From NCBI GenBank assembly GCA_028335825.1, contig JAIOKI010000012.1, positions 248,001-312,000 of the forward strand: 64,000 nt of DNA, read 5' to 3'. The translations under genes and the position numbers were made by a program. Positions 10,070-19,889 of this stretch are shown here, in pieces; within the stretch, counting starts at the first letter, position 1; every line of letters starts with the position of its first letter. The DNA comes from Nosema muscidifuracis (Eukaryota > Microsporidia > Nosematidae). The notes beneath the pieces were generated by a model. It saw nothing but the letters and a program-made list of their open reading frames with translations, made no database searches and had not been told where the DNA came from.

Positions 10070-11266
10070 GATAATTATCAAATCCAAGAGACTCTAGCAA
10101 GTGGTAGTACATCTAAAGTGAAGAGAACAGTTTCTATTGATAACAAAGAATATGCAATAAAAATCATGCCAAAATCTCTTAAAGATCTCAAATCGTTTAG
10201 TAAGGAGATAAGTATACATAAATCTTTAAGTCACAAAAATATAATAAAATATATTGACTCGTACAAGGATAATGAAAATTTTTATCTTGTAATGGAGCTT
10301 GCTAAATATGAGTTGTTTACATTTATAGAGTGTGATGTAGGTATTAATCCTGTAGTGGTACATTACCTAATTAAACAACTTTTATCAGGAATTAAGTATT
10401 TACATAGTATGGGGATTTGTCATAGAGATATTAAGCCTGAGAATATATTGATAGATAGTGAAGGTAGGCTTCTTATCACTGATTTTGGATATAGTACATT
10501 TTTCAAGTATAAGAAAAAATATAGAAGGTTACGTACCTTAGTAGGAAGTAGAGAATACATGTCTCCAGAGGTGTGTATGGAAAATTATGATGGAGAGTTA
10601 TGTGATATATGGTCTATTGGCATAACTTTAATAGTATTACTTACAGGTTCTTTACCTTGGGAATGTCCTATTATAGATGATCAGAGATTTAAGACTTACA
10701 TGTCAATGAAGTATCATTATTATCCACCATTTACTAAGATTAGAGATAAAATTCTTGATCTTATAAGGAGTATTTTAGTAGGTGAAAAAAGAAGAATTAA
10801 TTTAGAAGGAATACTAAATCATCCATGGATTAATGAAGAATGTACAGTAAATATAGATAATTTATTTAGATTGATGCCTATAAAAGAAAATTGCAAGTTA
10901 GTATTTACTCAGCCAGATAATAATTATAAACCTGGTATAAAGAATACTTTACTTTTAAGTCAACCTATAAATAACGATAACCAGATTTGTGAGCAATATA
11001 GATTCTATAAGAAAGGAGATTTATTTAGTGTTAAGAAGGAAGTCTGTGATATACTTAAGTGGATGGTAGTACCTCATAATCTTATAGATGATGTAATATC
11101 TTTTAGCACTACTGATTCTAAAAGAAGTATTTTGAGAGGCGAAGTCGTATTTACAGATGTAGATGAATATTGCTATGTAACATTTAGGAAGACTAAAGGA
11201 GATTTTAACGAATTTAAAACATTTTTGTCAAGCTTTGGAGATAATTTTAGTGGTGAAGAAAGATGA
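10067..11266 (+). CDS. CHK1: CHK1-type checkpoint serine/threonine kinase
   Basis: 399 residues. The kinase domain (about 4-255) is complete: lysine AIK at 32, HRDIKPEN at 119-126, DFG at 139-141, SPE at 166-168. CHK1 hallmarks are the ECDVGI...LLSGIKYLHSMGICHRD run, GSLPWECP, and an FTQPDN motif after the kinase. The C-terminus (about 310-395) matches the CHK1 KA1-like domain, with FSTTDSKRS and FRKTKGDFNEFKTF. CHK1 halts the cell cycle on DNA damage or stalled replication; the KA1 region normally folds back on the kinase to inhibit it. The SQ-rich ATR target region between the domains is much shortened. The C-run at 10061 marks the start. Confidence 0.88.
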   Translation: MDNYQIQETLASGSTSKVKRTVSIDNKEYAIKIMPKSLKDLKSFSKEISIHKSLSHKNIIKYIDSYKDNENFYLVMELAKYELFTFIECDVGINPVVVHYLIKQLLSGIKYLHSMGICHRDIKPENILIDSEGRLLITDFGYSTFFKYKKKYRRLRTLVGSREYMSPEVCMENYDGELCDIWSIGITLIVLLTGSLPWECPIIDDQRFKTYMSMKYHYYPPFTKIRDKILDLIRSILVGEKRRINLEGILNHPWINEECTVNIDNLFRLMPIKENCKLVFTQPDNNYKPGIKNTLLLSQPINNDNQICEQYRFYKKGDLFSVKKEVCDILKWMVVPHNLIDDVISFSTTDSKRSILRGEVVFTDVDEYCYVTFRKTKGDFNEFKTFLSSFGDNFSGEER

Positions 11267-12187
11267 AATGTATTTAATTAAAAAATAAGATTTTTATTTA
11301 AATTGAGGTATTTATTTTTTTACCTGTTAAGTACAAATAAAAATGTATTGTCAGAAAAAAACAAACATGCTTATTAAATTATCTTTGTTTTATTCATCAT
11401 ATGATCCATCTGTTAATTATTTAACAACGTGTATAGTATTTGATTATATGACAATTAATTTAATTTCTCTTCGACTCTAATCTAATTTGATATCAAAATT
11501 ATAGCCAGTTTGTAATTATTTAGTGTATACGAGGTATTCATAATATAATTTTTCCATTTCATCTATTTTGAAAAGTTTGATTTGCTAGCCAAAAACTTCT
11601 CTTTTATAAATGTCTTGCAAATAATAATCTTTTTTATTTTAACCTACAGCCAACTATAAAAATGAAAAGCGAAATAATATAACGGAACAAGCTAAAATTT
11701 TACGAATCCATGATTTTATTTACTAATCACCTTTTAAAACAAAAATTGTGTAAACAACGTGAAATTAAAGAAATGCATCTTTAAGACTATCAAGACAAAC
11801 GAAACTTTATGCTCTAATATTAATTTAAAAAAAACATGTAGAAATGTTTTAATATTGAAAATAAATAATTAAAATGTATTTTTTATTAATTATTTTATTA
11901 TATTTTTAATTAAAATAAAAACACGACATTAAATTACTTAATTTTAATTAATAGTTTGGAAATTATTTAGAGAATTTCGATAAAGAGCACTAATTATTAA
12001 TTTTATTGTTAAATTAATATTACGTGTTAAATATTTTTCCAAGTCAGTATATTATTAATATAAAATCAATATGGTAGATTTAAAAAACTTTTAAACATAC
12101 TTTTTTTCTTATTTAAACCTAGAACTTATTTTAATGAAGCTATCAAGAAAAACATAAATGATTTTTAATTTATTTTTTACCCTAGCT
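11267..12187. other. A/T-rich spacer, nothing recognised
   Basis: About 900 bases with no open frame of note, no repeat family and no RNA gene seen. The only recognisable signal is ACCC at 12179-12182 before the next start. Confidence 0.5.
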
Positions 12188-12190
12188 ATG
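12179..12190 (+). promoter_or_regulatory. CCC motif deciding the start at 12188
   Basis: ACCC at 12179-12182 lies between an upstream in-frame ATG (12158) and the ATG at 12188. By analogy with the other genes here, the second ATG, a few bases after the C-run, is the likelier start. Confidence 0.55.
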
Positions 12191-12928
12191 CCAGTTCTTA
12201 GTCACTCAATATTTGTGTTTATAATAGGATTTATAATGTCTACTGTGGATTCCTATGATATTGAAGTATTATCATATAGTAATAAACGTATATTAAATTA
12301 TAATAGAAAATATTCATTGGATAGTAACAATATATTAGATTATGATAATAATAAACGTATAACAGATAATTACAATATATTGGATAATAATAGAAAGTAT
12401 TCATTAGATAATAATATATTAGATTATAATAATAAAAGTATAACAGATAATTACAATATATTAGATAATAATAATAAAAGTATAACAGATAATTATAATA
12501 TATTAAATTATGGTTATTACAATAAATTGGATTATGATGGAGAACATTCATTAGATAATAATAATAAAAGTATAATAGATAATTATAATATATTAGATTA
12601 TGATAATAATAAAAGTATAACAGATAATTATAATATATTGGATTATGATAGAGAACATTCATTAGATAATAATATATTAGATTGCAATAATAAAAGAAAG
12701 AAAAAATATTTAGATTCAGAAAAAAGTTTAAAAGGAATTTTGAAAACTAATAAGAATCAGAATTATTCTAATATTAGATCAAAGCATATAACATGGAACA
12801 ATTATGTTTTAAAATACGAATATGATAAAGAAGTAAAAAAAAGAAAGATTAATGATCAAAATCGAGGAATTTTAAATAGAGTATCTTTATTTTGGACTCA
12901 TTTCAAAAGTATGTTTGATAGACTCTAA
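12188..12928 (+). CDS. Secreted Asn/Asp/Tyr-rich repeat protein
   Basis: No family recognised. From the chosen start (246 residues) there is a hydrophobic signal-like segment, MPVLSHSIFVFIIGFIMS, then imperfect repeats around NNKSITDNYNILDYD across residues about 30-165, and a basic C-terminal third with LKGILKTNKNQN and KKRKIND. An alternative ATG at 12158 would add ten residues. The repeats vary in length, and the DNA is A/T-rich enough for them to have grown by slippage. The composition suggests a secreted, possibly surface or spore-wall protein; that is inference. Confidence 0.6.
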   Translation: MPVLSHSIFVFIIGFIMSTVDSYDIEVLSYSNKRILNYNRKYSLDSNNILDYDNNKRITDNYNILDNNRKYSLDNNILDYNNKSITDNYNILDNNNKSITDNYNILNYGYYNKLDYDGEHSLDNNNKSIIDNYNILDYDNNKSITDNYNILDYDREHSLDNNILDCNNKRKKKYLDSEKSLKGILKTNKNQNYSNIRSKHITWNNYVLKYEYDKEVKKRKINDQNRGILNRVSLFWTHFKSMFDRL

Positions 12929-13252
12929 TATAATGAAGAGTATTTAGATTATGATAATATTTACATTAATTTAGAAACTTATTAAATATTTGTTATTAAC
13001 TTTATCTTTTAGTAATAATTGAATTAATAAATATTTCAAATAAAATTCTTAATTAAATATTAGTAATTAAGAAGATTTATTTTTAATTATCTCAAATATT
13101 TTTTACTTTTGTTTGTTTGTTTTAATAAAACATTACTCAATATAATATTTACCATCCATTACTCCTTCTTGAATCTCATCAATATTTCTCCTTTGAAATT
13201 CTTTGATAAATATCTCAAATTTATACATAAATATTCCAAAATTAATCCTTGC
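12929..13252. other. Spacer, nothing recognised
   Basis: A/T-rich. An open frame extends upstream from the kinase into 13109-13252 but has no ATG there, so I treat it as untranslated. Confidence 0.5.
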
Positions 13253-14410
13253 ATGAAATCATCAGAATACAGCACACTCAAACACAAACTCAAAAGATTT
13301 TTTAGAAAATCGAAAACAGAATTTAAATACTATTTATTAGTCTATATGAAGAAAATTCTTATAACTTCATTTTTATGTTTTGTTTTTTTTTTGATAATAT
13401 TTTTTTTATTCTTTAGGGCGTCAATGGATGAACAATATTATAAATTTATCAATGAGAATGTAGAAAGATGCTTAAAACTTAAGACCAGATACGAGCAGAA
13501 TAAGGAGTTTAGTTTAATCAAATCTAGTCTTCCTCTTAGACCAGTTAAGATGACTCTTACAACAGCTGTGTTTCTTATTACAGATGATAGTCCATATACA
13601 GTTTTAAAGCGTATAATTGTAAACAAAAAGACACCAATTTATGAAGATAGAATAGCTTTGAAACTTGATCATCCTCATTTAGTTAAGTCTTTTAAATCTG
13701 AAATTAGATCATATAAAGATGCTAATAATCAGAATCAGACTCTTATATGGTTGTATATGGAATATCTTCCTATTAAGATTACACAATCATTTGTCAAGAA
13801 GGATGAAGATATTATTAGAGATATTGCTTATGATATGTTACTCGGTCTTAAATATTTACATGATAGAAATATTGCACATTTAGATCTAAAGATTGCTAAT
13901 ATTATGGGATACACTGTCAATGGTGAGATACGTTATAAAATTATTGATTTTGGATATTCTAGATTAATTAACGAGAATATTAAAATTAATGAGATACATA
14001 TTCCAAATAAAAATTATGGAACATTTCCTTATAAACCACCAGAAGTAGTTTTTAAGAGTGTACATGGTCTCAAGAGTGATATATGGTGTGTAGGAGCTAT
14101 TCTGTTATTCCTTCGTATGGAACATACCTCTTTCTATACATCTGATAATAAGAAAAGAAAAGATTTATATGATAGATTTTTAGTAGGTGAATATAAGATT
14201 GCTTATCCCAGTGATATCTCATATGATTTAAAAGATTTTATTAGAGTATGTATGAGAATTCAAAGAGATAAAAGACCTTCAGTAGATGAATTACTTAATC
14301 ATAGACTATTCAACGAAAATGGTATACATTTTTTTGAAGATAGCGATTCAGGATATGATACAGATTTTTATGATAGTACAGATGAGGACTTAGATATGAA
14401 ATATTTATAA
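13253..14410 (+). CDS. Membrane-anchored protein kinase-like protein
   Basis: The start is taken at the first ATG of the frame (13253, 385 residues, after AATCCTTGC); an ATG at 13346 is an alternative. A single membrane segment, ITSFLCFVFFLIIFFLFF, lies about 35-55 residues from the start, followed by a kinase domain. Seen in it: a candidate lysine in YTVLKRI, a helix-C-like E in YEDRIALKLDHPHLV, the catalytic loop HLDLKIAN (Arg of HRD replaced by Leu), IIDFG, PPEV and SDIWCVGAILLFL. The glycine loop is not recognisable. Aspartates of the catalytic loop and DFG remain, so activity is plausible. The tail is acidic (DSDSGYDTDFYDSTDED). It probably sits in an internal or plasma membrane with the kinase facing the cytosol. 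No orthologue recognised. Confidence 0.75.
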   Translation: MKSSEYSTLKHKLKRFFRKSKTEFKYYLLVYMKKILITSFLCFVFFLIIFFLFFRASMDEQYYKFINENVERCLKLKTRYEQNKEFSLIKSSLPLRPVKMTLTTAVFLITDDSPYTVLKRIIVNKKTPIYEDRIALKLDHPHLVKSFKSEIRSYKDANNQNQTLIWLYMEYLPIKITQSFVKKDEDIIRDIAYDMLLGLKYLHDRNIAHLDLKIANIMGYTVNGEIRYKIIDFGYSRLINENIKINEIHIPNKNYGTFPYKPPEVVFKSVHGLKSDIWCVGAILLFLRMEHTSFYTSDNKKRKDLYDRFLVGEYKIAYPSDISYDLKDFIRVCMRIQRDKRPSVDELLNHRLFNENGIHFFEDSDSGYDTDFYDSTDEDLDMKYL

Positions 14411-14585
14411 AATTTATTAAAAAAATATATTAAAAGTTATAAAGTTAATTAAAAAATATAGTAGAAGTGTTTAGTTTTAATTTAAAATATATTAAAAGTT
14501 ATAAAATTAATTAAAAAATACATTAAAAGTATTTAGTTTTAATTAAAGAATATATTAAATTTATATAGCTTGTTAAATTCTCAAC
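14411..14585. repeat. Two-copy A/T-rich tandem repeat between convergent genes
   Basis: A unit of about 75 bases (ATTAAAAGTTATAAA then ATTAAAAAATA and GTTTAGTTTTAATT) occurs twice, with a partial third. Confidence 0.6.
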
Positions 14586-14888
14586 TTATACTGAGAAAAT
14601 ATTAAAGACATCCTCCATTATAAAAATATCTTGAGATATTCTTTCTTCATAAATATTCTTACATCCTTTACACTCAACCCTGTATAAATCATTTATATAG
14701 GTAGTCTTACAATTATATACAGGAATATAAATATGCTTACAATTTTTACATATCAATTTATCAATGTCAGAATAAAATAATAATTTATTAATGATGTAAT
14801 CACCATATCCCATATTTTTGTAGGGAATATATAATCTTATGAGATATTCTATATTATTCATAAATGGGTATAAAAAATATTTTAACAT
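14586..14888 (-). CDS. Small zinc protein resembling RNase P subunit Rpr2/Rpp21
   Basis: 100 residues. A helical N-terminal half is followed by ICKNCKHIYIPVYNCKT and, further on, VECKGCKNIYEERI. The pair of CxxC knuckles, with a proline-containing turn after the first and a basic tail after the second, resembles the Rpr2/Rpp21/Snm1 family of RNase P and MRP protein subunits (CxxC...LvPG.tC...CxxCG). It would help fold the catalytic RNA for tRNA 5' maturation. Other small zinc ribbons remain possible. The ATG at 14888 is clear, but no C-run lies upstream. Confidence 0.5.
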   Translation of the reverse strand: MLKYFLYPFMNNIEYLIRLYIPYKNMGYGDYIINKLLFYSDIDKLICKNCKHIYIPVYNCKTTYINDLYRVECKGCKNIYEERISQDIFIMEDVFNIFSV

Positions 14889-15005
14889 AAATAAAAAGAA
14901 TTATTTAAGAAAATATTTTAGCATAAAAAAGCATAGAAGAAAATATTTTAGCATAAAAAAGCATAGAAAAAAGTATTTAGCATAAATAAAAAAAAGTAGT
15001 AAAAA
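14889..15005. repeat. Minisatellite, about 33-bp unit, three copies
   Basis: The unit AAGAAAATATTTTAGCATAA plus AAAAGCATAG occurs about three times between the start of the zinc protein gene and the stop of RPS14. Confidence 0.7.
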
Positions 15006-15014
15006 TAATTTAAT

Positions 15015-15422
15015 TTATACTCTTCTTCCTCTATGACCACCCTTCTTCCTTACACAATCAGTTGGTTCAGGAGTTACATCTTCTACTCTACCCATCTTAA
15101 TACCACTTCTTATAATAGATCTTACTGCTGCTTGAGCACCAGCACCAAGAGCTTTAGGTTTAACTCCACCAGCACCTCTCAACATAAAATGAATAGTATG
15201 CACACCTTTCTTAACAAGAATTTGTGCAACATCTTGAGCAGCTATCATGGCAGCGTAGGGAGAACCCTCATCTCTCTTAGATTTAACTCTCATACCACCT
15301 GATATCCTGCATATAGTTTCACTTCCAGTAAGATCTGTAACATGGATGATAGTATTATTCTTTGTAGCTTTTATATGGCATACGGCTGTATATTTATCAT
15401 TTGTCTGGATCGTTTCAGTCAT
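15015..15422 (-). CDS. RPS14: 40S ribosomal protein uS11 (RPS14)
   Basis: 135 residues, near the usual eukaryotic length. Recognisable stretches: [72 protein letters not shown] and the C-terminal GGHRGRRV. uS11 binds 18S rRNA on the platform of the small subunit near the exit site, and its basic C-terminal tail reaches toward the decoding region. The start ATG follows TATCCCCAAAT on the minus strand, a typical C-run start signal. It is the best conserved gene in the window and the firmest evidence of a eukaryote. Confidence 0.97.
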   Translation of the reverse strand: MTETIQTNDKYTAVCHIKATKNNTIIHVTDLTGSETICRISGGMRVKSKRDEGSPYAAMIAAQDVAQILVKKGVHTIHFMLRGAGGVKPKALGAGAQAAVRSIIRSGIKMGRVEDVTPEPTDCVRKKGGHRGRRV

Positions 15423-15989
15423 ATTTGGGGATAAAAAATTTAAAAAAAATAAAAAAAATCAAGGAAGTAAAAAAGAACAGTAAAGAAAGATTTCTTGATA
15501 GATGAAAAAGTAATTTAATTTTTTTAAGATATTGGTTATTTTTATAAACCAAATATGAGAAAAAAATATTTTTATTTAAAATATAATCATAATATAGAAA
15601 ATATCTATTAATCTTTAAAAAATAATTTAATATAAAAATAAGTTAATATTGGATGGTTAATTATAATCATAAGATAGAAAATATGTATTAATATTTAAAA
15701 AATAATTTAATATTGAATGATTACTTATAATTATAAAATAGAAAATATTTAAATAATAATTTAATATTGGATGATTACTTATAATAATAAGATAGAAAAT
15801 ATTTAAATAATAATAAAATATAAAATAACTCCTTTTAGTAAAAAAATCAATATTTTTTACTCTTACAGGCTTTTACAAAGAATAGAGAAGTTTTGTTAAT
15901 TGGATGATCTTCTTACAAATAATATTTTTAATTAGCCCTTTTAATTTATTGGTTAAATTTATTTTAAATATTTCATTCTTTGTCCTTAA
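15423..15989. repeat. Spacer between RPS14 and PFK with A/T-rich tandem repeats
   Basis: The genes diverge, so both promoters lie here. Positions about 15584-15825 hold four imperfect units containing ATAATCATAAGATAGAAAAT followed by TTTAAAAAATAATTTAATAT, spaced about 55-80 bases. The remainder shows no other feature. Confidence 0.65.
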
Positions 15990-18881
15990 ATGAAGATTTA
16001 TATCGACGAGTTAGTCCTTACATCAGATAATATATCATCAGAACATGGAAAGGTATATGAATCACTTGGTCTTGATGTGATATATGACACACATTCAATG
16101 AAAATATACAGTTCACAAATAACAAAGATAGTTTCTATAAATGAAGGAATTCATGTACATACTTTAATTAAAGGTAATGAAAGTATTTTATATGACAAGA
16201 TGGGGAATAAAATTGTAGTATCTTACCTAAATAAAAGATCTCATGTATCATTAGCTATAATAACTAGTGGAGGAGATGCACCTGGTATGAATTCTTGTAT
16301 AAGGTCAATAGTAAGAAGTAGCATTAAATATGGAGGATCTGTTTATGGAGTTTACAGAGGATATGATGGTCTTATTAATGATTATATTTGTGAACTTGGC
16401 TGGGATACTGAAACACATTCCAGTGCTGAAGGAGGAACTGTTTTACTTAGTTTTAGATCTAAGGATTTTTTCAGTAGAGAAGGTAGAAAGAAGGCTGTTT
16501 TTAATCTTGTTAAGAGAGGCATTAATAGTCTGATTATACTTGGTGGAGATGGTAGTTTAAAGGGAGCTCTTATATTAAAGAATGAATTTAAAGAACTTTT
16601 TAGAGAATTAATTGATGAAGGAGCAATTTCTTTAGAAGATATTTATTTTAATACTAAAGATGTTAGTTCTATTTCTATACCTTCTACTACTAATTATAGT
16701 AATACATCAATTTACAATAATGAATATTATAATGAATTTTATGGGATACCAGAATGTTATAAAGAAAATCCTAAAAAAAATATTCTTAAGAATTCTCCTG
16801 AATCTTCTTCTGTTAGTAAATCAGAACAAGTTTATGATATATCAGATTATATTTATGATCTAGTTATAGTTGGAATCCCTGCTTCTATAGATAATGATAT
16901 ATCATCTTGTGATTATACATTAGGATGTGATACAGCATTAAATAGAGTAGTAGAATCTATTGATCATTTAAGTAGTACAATGAGATCTCATCAACGTATA
17001 TTTGTGATAGAAGTTATGGGAAGAACTTGTGGATGGCTAAGTCTTATGTCAGGATATTCTTGTTTAGCTGATTATATTTTTATACCAGAAGATCCTCCCC
17101 TTGATTGGAAGAATGAGGTATTAGAAAATATTCATTATGGTAGAAAACATGGTAAACCAGGTATATTTATTATAGTATCAGAAGGATCAGTAGATAGATC
17201 TGGTAATAGAATAGAATCTTCTAGTATAGTAGATCATATTAAGGAACAAGGTATAGATGTAAGATTATTAAAATTAGGACATGTTCAGAGGGGAGGACCT
17301 ACTTCATCTTTTGATAGAATACTTGGTACATTATCAGGAATTAAAGCTTATGAAGAATTATGTAAAATAATCAATGATTTAGATATGAATAAAATAATCA
17401 ATAATTCAGATAAAATAATTAATAATTCGGATAAATCACAAAATATTGATTCAGATAAACTACAAAATATTGATTCAGATAAAATAATCAATGATTCAAA
17501 TAAATCACAAAATATTGATTCAGATAAATTACAAATCAATTTAAATAAATCCAAAATAATTGTTTATGATGATGGTGATGTTAAATCAGTTGATTTGGAT
17601 GATGTTATTAAACAGAATGATAAAATCAAGGAATATGAAGCCATGAAAGATTACGAATCTATTTTATCAACTCGAGGAAGTCTTTTTAAAATTGCTCATC
17701 GTTTATACAAAACATTAATAAATGGTAAAAAGACTTCTAGAGCACTTTATATGGAAGATATTAATCTTAGAGTGTTATTGCAAGATAATATAAAATTGAA
17801 GAATAAATATAAAGAAGAGAATGATAAAATAATTGATGATACTTTAGAAAAAGTAGAGAATAATGTTAGAATAGGTATTATGCAATATGGAAGTAGATCT
17901 TCTGGTATGAATACTGCTTTAAATAGTGTAGTCCAATACTGTTATATGAAACAAGTAGAGCCTTTTTATATACTCAATGGAATAGAAGGACTTCTTAATG
18001 ATCAAATTATAAAAGCAGAGATGTACGAATTTGGAAATGATTTTAATAATGGAGGTTCTATATTAGGAATGGGAGAGAGAATTATGGAGAAAGATATTAA
18101 AGAAAAGATAATTAGTCAAATGAAGAAATTTAATTTAAAATCTCTAATTATAATAGGAGACTCTAGTAGTTTAGAAGATATTTATGATTTAAATTTATCT
18201 ACTCCATCATTAGATAATTTAAATATAATTCTGATTCCTGCTGCTTCTTCTAATAATATTCCTTCCACTGATATATCAATAGGAACTGATACAGCTTTAA
18301 ATACAATTTTGAAAGTAGCAGACTGTGCTAAATTAACATCTTTATCTCTTAAGAAGAATGTCTTTGTATTAGAAGTATCAGGAGGACATTGTGGATATTT
18401 AACAATGATGGCTTCTATAGCAGCAGGAGCTTTTGATTCATTTATTCCAGAGAGAAAGTATTTGATAAGTCATTTATCAGAAACAGCTCATAGACTCAGA
18501 TTGAGATTTAGGGATAATAAAAGGAATGGTACAGTAATTTTTAGAAATGAAAAGACATTTTGTTCAATCAGTACGGAATCATTCTGTAGATTATTAAAGA
18601 CTGATGGTATGAATTTATTTAGTACAGATTTTTCTGTATTAGGAATATTACAACAGGGAATTAATCCTTCACCCCTTGATAGGATACATGCCACACTTAT
18701 GGGATTTAAAGGAGTAGATTTCTGTATAGAAAATAAAGGAGTAGGGGTAGTAGGAATACAAGGGAATAAGATATTATTTACAGGGATAAATGAATGTATG
18801 AAGTACTATGATAGAAGTAAGAAGAGGGTAAAGAATCCTAAGTGGATAAAATATAGTAAAGTATGCAAGTCATTGGAGTAA
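15990..18881 (+). CDS. PFK: ATP-dependent 6-phosphofructokinase, eukaryotic tandem form
   Basis: 963 residues. The N-terminal half is catalytic: ITSGGDAPGMN (91-101), GGDGS (185-189), PASIDND with the catalytic aspartate (297-303), MGRTCGW (343-349) and LGHVQRGG (429-436). The C-terminal half, from about 626 (IGIMQYGSRSSGMN), repeats the fold but has GDSSS in place of GGDGS and no TIDND, as in the regulatory halves of eukaryotic PFKs. It phosphorylates fructose 6-phosphate, the committed step of glycolysis. Two insertions are unusual: a Ser/Asn-rich one at about 222-285, and a linker of repeated NNSDKI/QNIDSDK units at about 466-516. Both are likely surface loops. The upstream TCCTTAAATG has only a weak C-run. 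Confidence 0.95.
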   Translation: MKIYIDELVLTSDNISSEHGKVYESLGLDVIYDTHSMKIYSSQITKIVSINEGIHVHTLIKGNESILYDKMGNKIVVSYLNKRSHVSLAIITSGGDAPGMNSCIRSIVRSSIKYGGSVYGVYRGYDGLINDYICELGWDTETHSSAEGGTVLLSFRSKDFFSREGRKKAVFNLVKRGINSLIILGGDGSLKGALILKNEFKELFRELIDEGAISLEDIYFNTKDVSSISIPSTTNYSNTSIYNNEYYNEFYGIPECYKENPKKNILKNSPESSSVSKSEQVYDISDYIYDLVIVGIPASIDNDISSCDYTLGCDTALNRVVESIDHLSSTMRSHQRIFVIEVMGRTCGWLSLMSGYSCLADYIFIPEDPPLDWKNEVLENIHYGRKHGKPGIFIIVSEGSVDRSGNRIESSSIVDHIKEQGIDVRLLKLGHVQRGGPTSSFDRILGTLSGIKAYEELCKIINDLDMNKIINNSDKIINNSDKSQNIDSDKLQNIDSDKIINDSNKSQNIDSDKLQINLNKSKIIVYDDGDVKSVDLDDVIKQNDKIKEYEAMKDYESILSTRGSLFKIAHRLYKTLINGKKTSRALYMEDINLRVLLQDNIKLKNKYKEENDKIIDDTLEKVENNVRIGIMQYGSRSSGMNTALNSVVQYCYMKQVEPFYILNGIEGLLNDQIIKAEMYEFGNDFNNGGSILGMGERIMEKDIKEKIISQMKKFNLKSLIIIGDSSSLEDIYDLNLSTPSLDNLNIILIPAASSNNIPSTDISIGTDTALNTILKVADCAKLTSLSLKKNVFVLEVSGGHCGYLTMMASIAAGAFDSFIPERKYLISHLSETAHRLRLRFRDNKRNGTVIFRNEKTFCSISTESFCRLLKTDGMNLFSTDFSVLGILQQGINPSPLDRIHATLMGFKGVDFCIENKGVGVVGIQGNKILFTGINECMKYYDRSKKRVKNPKWIKYSKVCKSLE

Positions 18882-19068
18882 ATTATAAATTCATTTTAAT
18901 AAAGAATTTATGCATTATAAATTTAACATTTATTTTATCCTTAATAATAAAAATACATTCTCGATCTAAAAATAAAAAAAAATTAGATAGTCGTATCGAT
19001 TAAAGAATTTTAGATTAGAAAAATATTTTTCTTATTTTTCTACCCATATTAAACTTTTTATTTTTTAT

Positions 19069-19644
19069 ATGTGTACACATCCTACTCTAATAGATGGATA
19101 TTGCATATCCTGTGGTCTACAACAAGAAAGTACAATGCTTTGTTATTCATATATTAATACTAATCCTACCAAACTACTTCCTAACAAACATATTCATATA
19201 CTTAATAAAATCTTACATGGTATTAACATAACTGATCATAAGTACATCATTCTACAAGAATTTAGTGTTAAAAAGTTTGTAAGTAGACTTAGTATTAAAG
19301 ATAAGATAATCCTTTGTATATACAAATCTCTTAGATCTATTGATTATCCCATAGTATACTCCGATTTAGAAAAGTATTCTAAGGGAATTAAAAGAAAATG
19401 GTTTAAAGAGTATAAGCATATACCTTACACTGAGACATATATTAGTAATTTGGTTGAGAGATATTCCGGATCTTATATATGTAATGATATTCTTAAGATG
19501 GTATACACTATGATAGAGAAGTATAATAATTATCCTATAGAGAAAGTGATACAAGCATGTATATATATTAATAGTAAGAATGATGATGGAGATATGGGAG
19601 ATGTAACTAGACTTATTAATAGAATGATAAAAGAACATTTTTAA
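19069..19644 (+). CDS. Zinc-knuckle plus helical protein, possibly TFIIB/cyclin-fold related
   Basis: 191 residues. The N-terminus MCTHPTLIDGYCISCG has a Cys-x-His ... Cys-x2-Cys knuckle like that at the front of FCP1 and some TFIIB-related factors. No DxDxT phosphatase motif follows. The remainder is all-helical; EKYNNYPIEKVIQACIYINS resembles the A-x-IY helix of TFIIB cyclin repeats. A reduced general transcription factor is a reasonable guess, not a firm call. The ATG at 19069 is unambiguous, but the nearest ACCC lies about 25 bases upstream. Confidence 0.5.
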   Translation: MCTHPTLIDGYCISCGLQQESTMLCYSYINTNPTKLLPNKHIHILNKILHGINITDHKYIILQEFSVKKFVSRLSIKDKIILCIYKSLRSIDYPIVYSDLEKYSKGIKRKWFKEYKHIPYTETYISNLVERYSGSYICNDILKMVYTMIEKYNNYPIEKVIQACIYINSKNDDGDMGDVTRLINRMIKEHF

Positions 19645-19889
19645 TTTATAGTTATTATATGTGATTTGATTTATTATATAGTTGATATTTAATTTATTAT
19701 ATAGTTATTATATAGATGATATTTAATTTATATTTATTATATAGTTGATATTTATAATTATTATATTTAATTTAATTTATTATATAGTTGATATTTATAA
19801 TTATTATATTTAATTTAATTTATTATATAGTTGATATTTATAATTATTATATTTAATTTAATTTATTATATAGTTGATATTTATAATTA
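19645..19889. repeat. Minisatellite between convergent genes, about 45-bp unit
   Basis: Repeats of TTATTATATAGTTGATATTT followed by ATAATTATTATATTTAATTT fill almost the whole spacer, four or more units with the later ones nearly identical. Confidence 0.8.

Noticed and set aside
12240-12662. 140-codon minus-strand frame opposite the Asn/Asp/Tyr-rich repeat gene
   Set aside because: It is the mirror of the repeat-coding DNA (NYN repeats read backward as Tyr/Leu runs) and has no C-run start.
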